A DNA stretch of 64,000 nucleotides from Tetragonia tetragonoides (taxonomy: Eukaryota > Streptophyta > Magnoliopsida > Caryophyllales > Aizoaceae): contig CM076140.1 in the NCBI GenBank assembly GCA_038025085.1, forward strand, positions 21,267,501-21,331,500. Direction: 5' to 3'. The notes beneath the pieces were generated by a model. The model saw nothing but the letters and a program-made list of their open reading frames with translations, was not told where the DNA came from and did no database searches. Below, piece after piece: positions 11,070 to 24,464 of the stretch (position 1 is the first letter of the stretch; each line of letters starts with the position of its first letter). Both the position numbers and the translations under genes were made by a program.

Positions 11070-12422
11070 TTGGGCCAAGATGGAATTTTGAGGTTTCGAG
11101 AACGTGTTTGCGTACCCAATGACCCAGTTATCAAAAGTCAGATTTTGGGTGAAGCTCACAATACGCCAAATTCTGTACATCCTGGTGGAGACAAGCTTTA
11201 CAAAGATCTTCGCCAAGTGTTCTGGTGGAAGGGAATGAAACAAGATGTCGCTGAGTTCGTAACGAAATGTTTGACATGTCAAAAGGTCAAGATCGAGCAC
11301 AAAAGACCAGGTGGAATGGTACAATCACTGGAAGTTTCTACTTGAAAATGGAATTCGATTTCTATGGATTTTGTCATGGGTTTACCTTTGACACAGAAGA
11401 AGAACAACGCTATTTGGGTCGTTGTAGATCGTCTTACAAAAGTTGCGAGATTTATTCCTATGCATGACATGTGGGTAATGGAGAAGCTGGCTGACGCGTA
11501 TGTCAAGGAAGTTATGAGACTTCATGGTGTACCTGAAGATATTGTTTCTGATAGAGACTCAAGATTTCTCTCTCACTTCTGGCAGAAATTACAAGAAGCT
11601 TTCGGAAGTAAATTGAAGTTTAGTACCGCTTTTCATCCTGCAACAGATGGCCAGACGGAAAGAACAATCCAGACTCTAGAGGATATGCTTCGAGCGTGTG
11701 CCCTCGGATATCAAGGTTCATGGGATAAACACATTCTGTTGATCGAATTTTCTTACAACAATAGTTATCATTCGAGCATCTATCGAGCACCATATGAAGC
11801 CTTGTATGGTAGGAAGTGTAGATCGCCTGTATGTTGGAACGACATTAGCAAGACTGCAGTTTTGGGTCCTGATATGATCCAGCAGACTGTCGACATTGTG
11901 AAAGTGATTCAAACGAAGATGCGAAGTGCACAAGATCGCCAGAAATCGTATGCGGATAAAGGTCGTAGACCTGAAGAATTTGAGGTGGGAAGCAAGATAC
12001 TTTTGCGAGTATCTCCTACCAAGGGCGTTATGCGTTTTGGTCGTAAGGGGAAATTGGGTCCTCGTTACATTGGACCTTACGAGATCCTAGAAAGGATTGG
12101 CGAGGTTGCTTATCATTTAGCTTTGCCTGTGGAACTTGAAAAAGTCCACAATGTGTTTCACGTTTCTCAACTGAAGCGATACGTACATGATCCAACTGAT
12201 GTCGTTCAACCTGAAACGATCGAACTTGATGAGAGTTTGACGTATGAAGAATGTCCAATCAAGATCACCGACCGCAAAGATCGCTCGACTCGTACAAAGA
12301 CTGTTCCGATTGTGAAAGTTATTTGGTCCCGTCATGGTCAAGAAGAAGCAACATGGGAAGCTGAATCCATGATGCGCGAGAAGTACCCAGAACTTTTTAT
12401 CGAAGGTACTAATTCCATTTGA
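11070..12422 (+). pseudogene. pol: pol: integrase with C-terminal chromodomain-like segment
   Basis: Integrase inserts the cDNA into the genome. A zinc-binding H-H-C-C segment (AHNTPNSVHPGG, then KCLTCQ) spans about 11150-11290. After a TGA at 11343-11345 in the same frame comes the DDE core: [34 protein letters not shown] and the downstream Glu. The GPY/F region ([13 protein letters not shown]) is followed by [10 protein letters not shown] and a tail with [16 protein letters not shown] and YPELF, typical of chromoviral chromodomains of the Tekay/Del clade. The frame from 11364 to 12422 is otherwise open. Confidence 0.9.
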
Positions 12423-12690
12423 GTTTCGGGACGAAACCCTTTTTAAGGAGGGTAGAATGTCACACCTAGTAAATTCGTCTTTTGTTTACCGCTTTGCACG
12501 AGTTGCATGTTCTAGCATTGCATGCTGCATTGTTAATCGACGTAGATCACAACCGTAGTACACGCATTGCATTGTTGTTGTCCTACAATCGTTTTATACC
12601 TTCGCATGGGTAAACTTATTTCGTCGTTAAGAAGTGATTACTTCATGTTTCAAGTTTCAGGACGAAACTTCTTTTAAGGAGGGTAGATTG
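12423..12690 (+). other. 3' end of internal region with a duplicated polypurine tract
   Basis: AAGGAGGGTAGA occurs at 12445-12456 and again at 12676-12687, each preceded by a GTTTC..GACGAAAC context. The second copy abuts the 3' LTR and is the working polypurine tract. The first is followed by TGTCACACC, which looks like the start of a different gypsy LTR. About 230 bp separate the copies and no gene lies between them. Confidence 0.7.
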
Positions 12691-15281
12691 TGATACCCCA
12701 ATATTTTCTATAATTATAATATCAATATATAATTCATCTATAAATCGTTTCGGAGATTTAAATCGTATATTTATTTAACGATTCGATTTACTCAAATTAA
12801 GCCATAATAATATTAATCATTATTATGGGAATTTCGGGATTCATAATTATCAAATTGAGGGATTTAATTAAAATGGTTTTGTATATGAATAAGGCTTATT
12901 CATATTGTTTTAATTAGTTTTAATTGGTTTTAATTGTTTTTATTTAGCAATTAAATCAGAAAATTTATCCTAGGTCTAGTAGGTTTTGACTTTCATTGAC
13001 TAGGCACCTATATAAGCTAAGGGATGGGCCAGTTGATCAGTTGCAAAAACTGAGCCAAAACCTCGCAATTTCTCCCCTCTCTCTCACTCGACTCTCTCTC
13101 TCTCTCGGCCTCACAGCTGCCGCCCTTCGCCGGAGAACACCAGGCCACCACCAGGTGAGCCGCTCCCCTTTCCCCCTCTTTATTTCTCTCTCTCTTTCCC
13201 TTTCTCTCTCTCCCCGTACCCTACTCTCTCTTCCCCTCTGTTTCGCGGGCCACGGCTGTCGGGCCGCTGCCCAACCACCAGGTCGTGCCTGGGTGGTCCC
13301 CGGCAGGCGGCCGACACCGTTGGGGTCGTCCCCCGTGTTCCCCTCCCGCTCAGTCGGTCTGTCTCTTTCTCTCCCCTTCGTTCTCTCCCTCCCTCGCGAA
13401 CCCTCTCTCTTTCTCTCTCCTGGCCGCCGGTCGCCGGCGAGCCACCACCACCGACCACGGTGGTCAGGGGGTGGTGATGGTGCTGATGGGTCCGACCATG
13501 GGGTCCCCTTGTGGGTGACCGTGGTCTAGACTTGCACAATAAGTTAGGGTTTCGAATTTGTATTTTCGTTTTAATTAATTTCGTATTTTCAGTATTTTTC
13601 AATAATTGTTTTTATTTTTCTGTACTCGTTTGGAGTTCGAATCCGGATTTTCAAAAACCTAGATTTATTGAAATAAATCAAGGAATTTAATAAAAAATAT
13701 TATTTTACAGTTTCAGTACTGTTTGGATTTTTGTATTTACTGATTATATCTCGGTAATTATTTTAAATTAGGACCTAACGGACAAGCGTGATCGGGTTGT
13801 GATTAGCAAAGTTACCTACTGCGTAGTGAGTTTTTGTTAGGTAAGCGATTGTGCTTACCTCTTTCCAAAGCCCCATCAAAACTATTTTTATGTGTTATGT
13901 GCTAATTGATAAATTATTGTGAATTTAATATGTGAAGCATGATTAAATTATATCGTCGTTAATTATGAAAATTAGAACTATATTCTTCTCTGTAAATATG
14001 AATTATATGGAGTATGATAAGTTTATGAAGTTTCGTTAATTAATTAGTTCATATGCTAATTATTGAGCATGTATGGCGATGTTGAATTTCTAGTATTATT
14101 ATGATATAATATACGTGCTATTTGGAATGGGCTATTATTGAGTGCTAATGAGAACCTATTATACTTGGATGGTTTATTTGTGAAAGTGTAATTTTTGGAT
14201 ATCATGAATGACTGCCGAAGTGCTGCCGTAATTTCGTTAGACATATATGGAGCATGATTATTCTTAATATGCATTTACATCGTTATCGTCGTTATTATTA
14301 TTCATTATCATGAGCATGAAATGAAGTAGTATGTTGTGGTCTCGTTTTACCACTAGGTCAATCAATGCAAGTATGTGAATTGAATTATAATGAGAATAAA
14401 ACTCCTAATGGATCCCTAGGAGTAGTCGAGCAATCGAGACTCATCTAATTGATGTAGTCTAGGGATGCGTGATTTCCAAGTTACTTTTTATGGACACCTC
14501 GTAGTGTGTTCGGGACAAATCATTCCCTATCGTTTAATTCTCTACATATCGATTATTATGTTAGAGGCAGTGTGAGTATACACTAGAGTAAGTCCATGGC
14601 ATGTCTATATCTATCTATCAACAGTATGGGTAATCGCTGTTCTATTCGCTCTCTTATTTCTCTAATCAAGATGGTTTATCTATTTGTGTTCGAATGATCA
14701 CTAAAGCAAGAATTGCATGTAATTGAATATCGAATTTGCGTGTGCTTGATTGTATGATTACTTGTGCATGCAAATGAACTTCAATGATTCTTCTAAAACC
14801 CAGGTAAGGTTTGCGAAAGTGTTTTTACTGGGTATGGACGACGTTTATTCAGTTTATATAATTTTTGTTTTCTTTTGTTTCTTCTCTTTTCTTCTGTACC
14901 TTGTTTCCGTCACGGAAACCAAAGTGCAGGTGTAGCCGAGTGAGGACGAATAGCTTGAAGTTTAAATGTGGGTTGTTCCTTTAGAACTTTTGGTTATTGG
15001 TTACTTTAGTTGGTTGAGATTTTTGGTTTGTGTCCTTGAAGGCAAATTTGTAATAATACTTTAATGGACTTAAGTTCACCTGATAGATAACTCTGATATT
15101 AATGTTTAGTTGTTTAGATGCTTCCTTTGATACCTAGTTTTTCCTTTATGCTTAGCATTTATTCCTTAGCGATAAATGTTGCAGTAGCATACCCCGAGTT
15201 TGGGACGGTTCAGTGGTGTCGAGTCGTGGATAGAGACATTGATGGTTCCCAGGAAATCGTTGCGAATTCAGGGGTGTTACA
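12691..15281 (+). repeat. 3' LTR of the gypsy element
   Basis: It starts TGATACCCCAATATT directly after the polypurine tract and ends GGGGTGTTACA. TATA box at 13009-13015 and the intron-like signals at 14804-14929 are conserved with the 5' LTR. It retains the 268 bp (about 14253-14520) lost from the 5' copy. Confidence 0.93.
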
Positions 15282-18003
15282 ATTTTGCATATAGAGGCCT
15301 CGGATTTATTTTTGTACAAAAGTTGTAATAATTCGAATTGTTGACAGTTTTTAGGACAGAATCAATTTGTAGATATAAGAAGATCCAACGGTTGGAAATT
15401 CATGAAATTAGTGTCATAGTAAATCTTGTCTAGAGTGCTTTCTAGCGAGAAAAAAATCATCCAGATCCAACAGTTAAATAGATCACAATTGAATTTTGAA
15501 GTTTCTGTATCTAAAAACGACCAATGTTCATAGATCTGTAAATAACTAATCAAACGTTAAGTTTTGAGCTTGGTCTATTTCTGAAGAATTTAAAGAGGAC
15601 TTTCCGAGATTTCTATAGACACCTATTTTGTCCAGTTTGGATACTAAACTAATTTTAAATAAATTTCAAAAAACGAAGTAGTGCAGCACTTCTGAAGATT
15701 TGCTCAGATTTCGACCTTGTAAATAAATGGCTCAATTTAACTACTTAGGATAGTGTTTATTTTTTGATAATGTTTTTACACAGTCGTTAGTGTGTATACT
15801 TAAATATGTACAGAATATTTCAACTTTAACGTAGTAGATTTGATTTTAACATTAACCAACCGAGTATAGGTCCAGAAATGATAATATTCACTAAACTGAA
15901 AAGTCTGTGGTGTTTAGCACCTCCTGAATGAAATATGAACTTTGATTTGGATATTAGACTCAATAAGAACCAATTTAGACTTTGGAATCACTCTATTAGG
16001 AGGTGTTTTCGATTTTTAATGAATTAATCAAACCGAGTTTGGTTTTGTCTAAGTGAAAGACATTTGGTTAGTTTAGAACATTAGGGCTTTTTGTACAGTT
16101 CTTTTGTTTATTTTCGTTAAATGGTTTAGACTTGTCTAAATTTCATAAAACTTTGTGTACATATCCACTTTCAAGTCTAGTCAAATCCCTGTAAATATTA
16201 GACCTAGATCACTTGTAAACAATACCTAATAAATCAAAAATCAATGGTCTGTCCAAAGACTTCCAAAATCTCGTAAATTGTAAATAACTCTACGATCGTC
16301 AATTGTCTTGACGTGAGATTTTAACAGTGGAAACATGAAGTAAAAAGAACCAAGTTAGACGTTTGAAGCACTTGATTTGGTTGCATTATGACCTAGATAT
16401 GAATTTTGGAAGTTCTATCCGGATTATTGTAAAAAAGGTTTTGTTCGAATTTACAAACGATTTTCGTTTAATTATCAAACAAACCCATAAAAATATGAAA
16501 TTCTCCACTTTAATCTATTAGTGTGTCCCACTAGTTATAAAAATAAATTTGAAGTCAATAAGTCGCGTTTGGATTAATCCCTTGTAGGTTCATTCAAACC
16601 GTTCATGTAAATAATGAATTCTCTTGTAAATAAATCAATTCTTTTGTAAATGAACCACTCCTTTGTGAATAAGTCCAATTTTTGAAGATGAGGATCAAGA
16701 CTGAGCCCCGAAGGTGCCATGTACTTGAAGATTTCTCCTTTTTAGGATTTTTAGATTTTTTTGTATTTTATTGTAAATACTCGATTTGTAATTTGTTTAT
16801 TCCGAGGCCTCTTTATTTGCATATCATATATTTGAATTCATATGCTTCCACCTAATAATACAACTCGGAAAAGAAAATAAAAAGAACTTCTCTCACTTGT
16901 GTGATGTATATTATGTTAAAAGCGTTTTCAATAAAACCAGTGTATTCGTTTATGTACACAACCCGGCCCGGGGCCAAATTCGAGGTTAGAATCAGAAATT
17001 TGGTTATACGCGATCATGGGTGTACCACCTACCAATCCATCAAACCACCTTCATACAAATCACATTTCCCAGTGGAATCTAGATTTTCCCAGTAACAACC
17101 ATTTTCCCAAGTGGAATACCTATGATCGAATAGAAGTAAATAATTGATCGTCCCCTCTTATTTGGCTTTGGGCCATCCCTAGGAATCCTATCGGAAAGAC
17201 TATTTTAAGCCATTACCCACCAATACATACCCATACTCTTCACAAATCATCCATTTACTCACCCACAATAAATGTTATTCCCCAGTGAAGAACGAATATT
17301 TTTGAGAAGTCTAATCTTTATACTCAAAGCTAAGAATTGGATTGATCCCCGTATATTACCAAATGTTGTTGGAGTGAACGTCTCTGATCAACAGGCTAAT
17401 CATCCCATTTGAGCCTTTTCCTACTTCTTCGAGGAGAGTAGGGGGTTCCTCGGATCAATTCGACTCTAAGTCGCGAGTCATCCCATAAGTTTCTCAATTA
17501 TATCCCTCTTTACGGGAAAGAACATTCATACCCGCCTTAGTGGCACCCAAGGAGTCTTACTGACCGGATCCCCCGGTCAGAACTACGTAAAGGTTTTGCT
17601 CTAGGAGTAGATTCAAGACCTACGATGAATGGTATGTAGTGCAGTATTTGCAGTATCCAAACCCGCCGTACATAAACGAATATACGGGTTCAAAACCAAT
17701 TTTTGCATGCAAGTGTGCTATGAAACAATGTGTAAATATATTTATGCTTCTTCTTTTATCATTCAAGGCATTATGTAATATAATTCAAAGCTTTCACATG
17801 GGATATAACGTATTAGTAACGAGCCCGTACTCAGTACGGAGGAGGAGACGGGTCCGAGGACGTCCGCACCTTCTAATCTAGACCCTGAACCAAGATCTTT
17901 GAATTTGCAGATGGCCAGTCAAAGAATTTTTGTGCCTTATCGCGATGGAGTCAACTTTTGGGTTTCTTATTTGGTTTCTTTAAAATCTCTCATGAAACCC
18001 TTT
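15282..18003. other. gene-free repetitive DNA
   Basis: AT-rich sequence without a supportable gene. A TTGTAAATAA-type motif recurs at about 16600-16680. A short inverted match lies at 15288-15306 and 16800-16820 (around GAGGCCTCGG / CCGAGGCCTC). Between about 17150 and 18250 the wording, ending in GGTGGCGACT, resembles the non-coding leader of Tat/Ogre-type retrotransposons, but no coding remnant supports that. Confidence 0.35.
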
Positions 18004-18100
18004 CTTTTGTAAAAACCCTTCCTTGTTTGGGTCATAACAAGGTGGCGACTCTTCTTTTGTAAAAACCCGTCCTTGTTAGGGCCATAACAAGGTGGCGACT
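18004..18100. repeat. 50-bp tandem duplication ending in GGTGGCGACT
   Basis: Two adjacent copies of a 50-bp unit (18004-18053 and 18054-18100) begin CTTTTGTAAAAACCC and contain CATAACAAGGTGGCGACT. TGGCGACT resembles the start of a tRNA-Arg-type primer site used by Tat-like elements. Confidence 0.75.
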
Positions 18101-21100
18101 TCGAACCTTAAGATGATTCCTTGACAATTGGCCTCTTCAATCGGTCGATTTCCGTGGGACGTGCTTCTGGCATGTAACGCGACGATTCCCGGGTCCTAAT
18201 CCAGAAAACCCAAGAATCTGGCCCCACAGGTGGACTGAGTACCCTTCCTAGAAAGTTCCTTGGACACCAATGCGCTCCCTTCTTGCTATGTATGAGTTGT
18301 TTGATCGTATGATCTTTTGGTAATAAAGTTGCTCTTTTTTACCAAAAAAAAAAAAAAACTAATAAGACAACAAAAAATAAAATAAACGGAATACGTGTTT
18401 AACTCTAAACTTCTCTAAGGTTAGTTCCACTTTTATTTATTTTTTAAAGAAAGGTTCTCAATTCATTCTAATTATTCGTTTGATTTTTATTATTCAAGAT
18501 ACAGTATACTCTTGTTTTTATTTTCTGTAATAATTTACTATTGCATTAGCTTTCCCTCCAAATAAGGAGTATTAGTTTTTCCCTCCCTATAAACCCTCCA
18601 ACGGTCTCTCAAGGCTAAAGAATTTCCCTTCTAGCAAGATCCTACAAACATCTACTTGGCAAGCTTTTATAGGTTTGTGTAAAATGAAAATTCCACACAT
18701 TGTGTAACTTAAAAAGAATCCCTTTAATAAGCAATGTATGTTCCTTCAAAAAAAATGTACTACAACTTTTACTTTAGTTACTTAATTTTACTGCATATTT
18801 TCATAATTATCTTTTTTAATTGTGTAGTTGACTAAACTTGTACCCTTATTAAAATTATATATATAGCTTAGTATAATTGTAAATATAATTTTCAAGTGAA
18901 ATATTTTACTTTAGCATCCTAAATTTCACATGTATAGTTTATTATTTGATTATATCAAACCTTAATTTTACTGCGTATTTTCGGAATTTTCTTCTTTTTA
19001 ATTGTGTAGTTAACAAATTTTAATTTATTAGAATCTCGTAATCTAACATTGTCTACGTTTATAGGCAAAATTTGAATTATATATGTAGTAAAATTATAAT
19101 AGAGTTTACAGTAAAATTGATCTCCGTATAATAAAATTTGAAAGTATGTATGGTAAAATTAGAACTCTCATCTATACTTTAGGATATAGGATTTAGGGTT
19201 TCAATTTTAATATATCTCCAACTTTTAAAGTGAGCAAAGATAGGTGTTGAGATTCGAGGTAATCAATATAAAAGGTTACTAAAGATTATGTCTTATCATA
19301 TGTTCGTCAATACCCGATCCTTTTCATATATTTAAATTTTACCATAGATGCTTTCAAATTTTACTGTACGAAGTTCAATTTTACTGTAAACTCTATGATA
19401 TTTTATCATAATATAGTCCACAATTCAATAAAAAAAATGATAAGAGTAACAATTAGAGCATATTTTTAAGGACAGTTCTATATAATAAGTTATTTAATAC
19501 TCTACACGCTTTGTAATATATGACATAATCTAAATTTGTTAGGGTTTAGATTTCATGGAACGAAGACAGTAATAATTAGGGTTCGGTATTAATGAATCGG
19601 TAGGAGTAGCGGACTAATGATGATTATTAAATGTAGTGAAACTAATAACCTCTCATCTAGACTTTAGGATATAGGGTTTAGGGTTTTGATTATAAAATAT
19701 CTCCAACTTATAAAAAGTGAGTAAAGATAGGTGTTGATCGTGATTCGAGGTAATCACTATAAAAGGTTACTAAAGACTATGTCTTATCATATGTTCGTTA
19801 ATACCCAGTCCCTTTCGTAATATTCAAACTTTTAGGGTTAAAGTTTAGGGTTTGATTTATGGTTTAGGGTTTGATGACTTTCATCATATCTAATATTAGG
19901 GTTGGGTTATTATTAGAGTTTGGGATTAATGTTTCAGGGAACATATGACTAATGATGATATTCATACTGGAAAACGATATTACCTTTCTTGGCTTTAGGG
20001 TTGAGGTTCAAAGAATGAGTAATATTGATTATGGTTTAGGTTTCAAGGAACAAAGAAATTAATGATTTTACTTCCATCATTCCGAATTTACTTTGTACTT
20101 TCATAATCCAAATAGAAACTATCATAATTTTCTTATGTAGCATCATAATTTTACTCTATATTTTTGTTATGTTAATTTAAAATGACCGGTGAAGATAATT
20201 AAATGCATATAAATTCCTAATTAACTTCTTTTTTAGGGTTTTTTTTTTTGGGCTGGTAGAGATGATTATGTATATATTTTGACACTTGTAACTATAAATG
20301 TTTTTTGGAGGGTAGTTGTTACTAGATAAAATTGTAAGGCGTAAAATAATTATAGCTTATACTTAGCTTTAATTATCAATTTGATAATGTTGCAACATCA
20401 TTTTATTTCACTTTCTAAGTTTTATTCTGGGCATAGAGATTAGTGCATTCATGCATAACTTTTCATTTACACCATCACTGTAACCCTAATTTTACTATGT
20501 ACATTCAAAATTTTACTAAAGTACTTAGACAATGTACTGTGTACTCTCATAATTTAAGCTTATATTTTCATCATAGTAGTACTTTATAATATGACCGATG
20601 AATGTAGATGTGTGTAGGTTTACAAATCACAACTAAAGCTTTTTCTTATTGTTGCTAGAGATAACAAGAGTGTTTTTAAGTACAAAATAGATATTATTAC
20701 CTTCCAAAATTTTCATGTATATTCTACGATTACACCATGACTATTCCATAAAAGTAGGTTTAATGACCGATGAAAAGTATTGTTAAATTGTTTGACTCCG
20801 GGGTGCACATCGACATCCTTTGGATGATGAAATGATTATATATACTTATATTCTCCAAAAAAAAGGTAATTTTTTTACCGACCATCTTACCATAAGCCTT
20901 TAATAAGAGGGTCTTATAATACATTTTTGCATATTTGTTTTTAAAGGAGTTCATAAATAATTAGAATATTATTGCTTATTGAGATCATTCTTTTTTATAT
21001 AAAAAAATATAGGTATAAAATAGAACAAAAAACAAAATTAGCGTGTTATTTCCTTTCTATGAAATTTTATAGTTTTAGACATATGGATAAGCCAAACAAC

Positions 21101-21719
21101 TTCTGAAATCAACTAATAGGAGCTTGCAATTGATATAAAGACTTTTCTTGATTCTCGGTATGAATTTGGCCATTTCTAGTAGAGTTACTACTTTTTCTTT
21201 TTTTACCAAAGAGGAACTCTAGAAATATTAGGAGAGAGGGAAAATTTAATTGATTTGCTTTTTGTTTGGTTTTTTGTTTTCGACAATATTTAACTCAAGT
21301 AAGAGAAAAAAGGGAGTTAGGATCTACTTAGGAATTTGAGTAAAAAAAAATCAAAAAGTGGTCATACATCATCTATTATTAAAGAAGTAAAGGCAAGGAT
21401 GGCAAATATTTTGGCAATAGTTGACTCAAACGTATTGCCTGAATGAAGAAAGAATATCATCAAATTTGGTTTTCTTTTTAATGTTCTTTATCATACTTTC
21501 TTAATGAAATAATGCTATTTATCACATTTGCAGAAGTCCCTAAATATTTTCTTCTTGTTTTCAACCCCCTATGAGATGCAAGTTAATTATTACGGTAGAT
21601 GAAGTGGCATGTGCCACGTCACATAGAGACATATTTTTGTTGTCACCAATGGAGACCCATAGAATTATTGTTTAAAAAAACAAAAAAAGAGACTCTTGGA
21701 ATAAAGAGGGTGGGTGCAC
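18101..21719. other. gene-free AT-rich DNA
   Basis: No coding frame of substance on either strand. It contains an A-rich tract at about 18343-18358, an internal direct repeat (listed separately) and scattered GGGTTTAGGG motifs. It may be old LTR or satellite-like sequence, but I cannot classify it. Confidence 0.4.
19162..19835 (+). repeat. imperfect direct repeat of about 180 bp
   Basis: 19162-19340 and 19648-19835 share long stretches, for example CATCTA.ACTTTAGGATATAG, ATATCTCCAACTT and AAAAGGTTACTAAAGA, offset by about 485 bp. Several TTTAGGG plant-telomere-like heptamers lie in and after the second copy (about 19675-20050). Confidence 0.75.
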
Positions 21720-22133
21720 AAGTGGAAAAACCTCTCAAACAATGAGAGCGTCTCTCTCTAAAAAGAGAGTTCCCTTTTCATCTTCCAAAAAAGAGTGTTT
21801 TAGCTCTAATACAACTGGGTTAGCGTATTGCAGGGTTGCCACTTTTTGTGACCAATGCATGTCGTTCCTTTGGTTTTAATTACCTTCCCCAATACTGATT
21901 AATTATTGCTTTCATTCTTCACTCTTCTTTAGCTGATTCATCTTCTATTTAATGTCTTTCTTACAGTAATCTTACCACCATTAACTTCTTTCTCCTTTTT
22001 CCAAGTTGGATTCCCTTGCTTTTATATCCAAAATAATTGGTGTCCTTTTTTTCTTCTTTAATACTTTCATGCTCCCTTGTGACTCTCGTGTTCCTTGTGC
22101 CCTTTTTTACGCAATTTATTACTCATTTTCAAC

Positions 22134-24464
22134 ATGCAAAGTGCCTTTAATGCTAGTAACAGTGACTTTCATCCCACCCGAAGGGGGGTCATTGTTAATA
22201 TCCAACCAGATTTTCTTAATGCTTCTCATGAGGTGTGGACTCACTGTGTGTTAGGTTTGTTGGTGGATTATCGGTTGTTGCGAGCTTCCACAGTTCACAA
22301 CCTTGTTCAGGAAAAATGGAGGACAAGGAGTATTATTGAAGTTCGAAGAATGGAAGAACTCTATGTTTTTCTTTGTGAAGATTATGAAGACAAACTGGAT
22401 CTATTGGATAGAGGTACTGCATGCTTTGATGGTGGCATGATGGTCTTCAAGGATTGGGATTTTAACTGGGTTCCAAAAGCTGTTCGTTTCTCTACTGCTA
22501 ATCTCTGGGTAAGAATTTGTGGTCTCCCTTTTGAATATTTGCACATGCATGTTGCTACTGTAGTGTCTGATCTTGTTGGATAGTTGATGTGTGTGGAGAA
22601 TAATCACTCAATTGTGCCTGATCAGGATTACCTTTGTATGAGAGTGAAAGTTAGAATTGATCAACCACTTGTTCCGGGTTTTTTCTTGCAATTGGATGAT
22701 GATACTCTGCTTTGGGTGCAATTTAAGTATGAGGGTTTCTTTAAATATTGTGTTAGATGTGGAAAAATTGGTCATAAAGCTACAAAGTGTTCTACTTCTA
22801 TGTTAGACATTGAGGCGTCTCTTGAGAGTAGGATGTTTGATCATCGAATGAATGGCTTCTCAACTGTTCAGACTGATGCAGAATTCACCATGTTGTCACT
22901 GGACCTTCGTGCTACTCCTACTACCTCAAGGTTTATTACTACTAGGATGAGGTTTGGTCATCATGCTGAAATTAGATCACCTCCTAAAGCTCCTATTGAG
23001 GAGAATTGGTGGGATTTTGGGCTTGGTACAATGCCTGGAGGCCGTAGACTTCAACCTGGAACAAGGTTTCATAGGCATGAAGTGCCTTTTGATGGGCCTG
23101 TTGTCACTATGCAGGTTGCACAAAATGTTGTTGCTGGCGTCACTAGAGGGGATCATTACCTGCATGTTGGTTCTAATGGGTCTCAAGTTCCTCCTACAAA
23201 TGTTGGCGTGAATGGCAATATCCCTACAGGAATCCCTATTGCTAATGGGAATAATTCTGGTAATCATCACTATCCACAAGTTGTGATCCATGGGGATGTT
23301 GGTGGGGGTGTTAATCCCCTGCTTCGAAGGACAGAGCCAGCTGGCCTTGATGGAATTCTCCAGGGTGTTATTGCAGCAAGAGTAGAGCCAATGGGAGCTA
23401 CTTCAGCTCGTCGTGATGATGTTAATGGATTTAATCAAGTTTTTGTACCTAATCAAAATATGATTTTTAATCCCATTGTGCCAGATGAGCCTATTATAAT
23501 TGCTGAGAATGGGATTGTACAAGATCAAATGCAGGCACATGAGCAGGCAAATGGAAATTTACAAGTAAATGGAAATTTACAAGTAAATGAAATTGGGCAT
23601 CAAGTTTATCCTAATAATATTCAACCTGGGGATAACCCTTTTGAAGAGGACTATCCAATTGATGAGGTTGTGCCAATGGACATACAAGATGATACAACCA
23701 TTTTGAATGGTGATCAGGTGGTGACAGTGGTTGGTGCAACTGTGATAGATAACCAGATGAATGAATCTTCTGCAAGGCTAGTTGGTGTTGCTTTAACTGA
23801 TACTGGTAACAATGGTACTGCACCTTTGAATGATTTAGACAATGATGGTCTTGCTCATGGAGTTGAAGCTGTGTCTGCTAGTTCCATGAATCAACTCAAT
23901 ATTAGGGTCCCTAGCATAGATGAGAGGCTGGCTGCAGACCTGCAAAGTACTCACAGGCTACATAATCAGGATACTTTGATCACTTCTGGGATTGAAACTA
24001 CTGATCATGATGTTGTGAGTGATGGTCTGGTGTTGCAGGGGAGTGTTCAGTTGGCACAAAACTCGGATCAAAGTGATGACAACTTCTCTAGTCCTCAGTC
24101 TCCTCTCTCTACTGCTTCAGATAGTGTGGTGATTTTTAGCAGTACTACCCACAATGGTACCAGGATTGTTCGTTCGAAGCTTGGTAGATTCAAGAGACCT
24201 GCTTGTGCTCATAAGAACACCTTCTTGGGTCTGCGTGTTAAAAGGAAAGCGTTCTCTGATCCAGTGGTCTTGGCTGAATTAGATGATGGTGAACCTGAGG
24301 TTTCTTCTTGGGTTTCTGCTAAGAAGGTTTGTGTGAATCATGGTGCTAGTTCCTCACACTCTCGTGTAAATGATGGTGTTTTGTCTATCCGTCCTCTCAC
24401 TTTAACTGTGAATGATCAAGGCTTTATGGAGGTTGTGCCTCAACAGCCTCCCATGGAGCCATGA
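22134..24464 (+). pseudogene. LINE ORF1: DUF4283-like domain and CCHC zinc knuckle
   Basis: ORF1 proteins of plant L1 elements bind element RNA and act as chaperones. From ATG 22134 the N-terminal region carries a DUF4283-like fold (WVRICGLPFEYLH near 22507-22546). A zinc knuckle C-x2-C-x4-H-x4-C (CVRCGKIGHKATKC) lies at about 22749-22790. The remainder is a long acidic, Asn/Gly-rich region with a small duplication (NGNLQV repeated at about 23550-23588). A single in-frame TAG at 22581-22583 splits an otherwise open frame of about 776 codons. Its TGA (24462-24464) overlaps the ORF2 ATG (24461-24463) as ATGA. Confidence 0.87.

Larger units (their letters stand above)
982..15281 (+). mobile_element. 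Ty3/gypsy (Tekay/Del-like chromovirus) LTR retrotransposon, complete but inactive
   Basis: Two long LTRs (982-3313 and 12691-15281) begin TGATAC and end GTTACA and flank PBS, an extra ORF, gag, protease, RT-RNase H, integrase and a polypurine tract in the usual Ty3/gypsy order. The C-terminal chromodomain-like segment after the integrase points to the Tekay/Del clade. Flanks read TTTTTG before 982 and ATTTTG after 15281, an approximate target duplication. The LTRs are very similar apart from a 268-bp deletion in the left one, so the insertion is fairly young. Coding capacity is destroyed by a nested solo LTR, several frameshifts and at least two nonsense codons. Confidence 0.9.
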
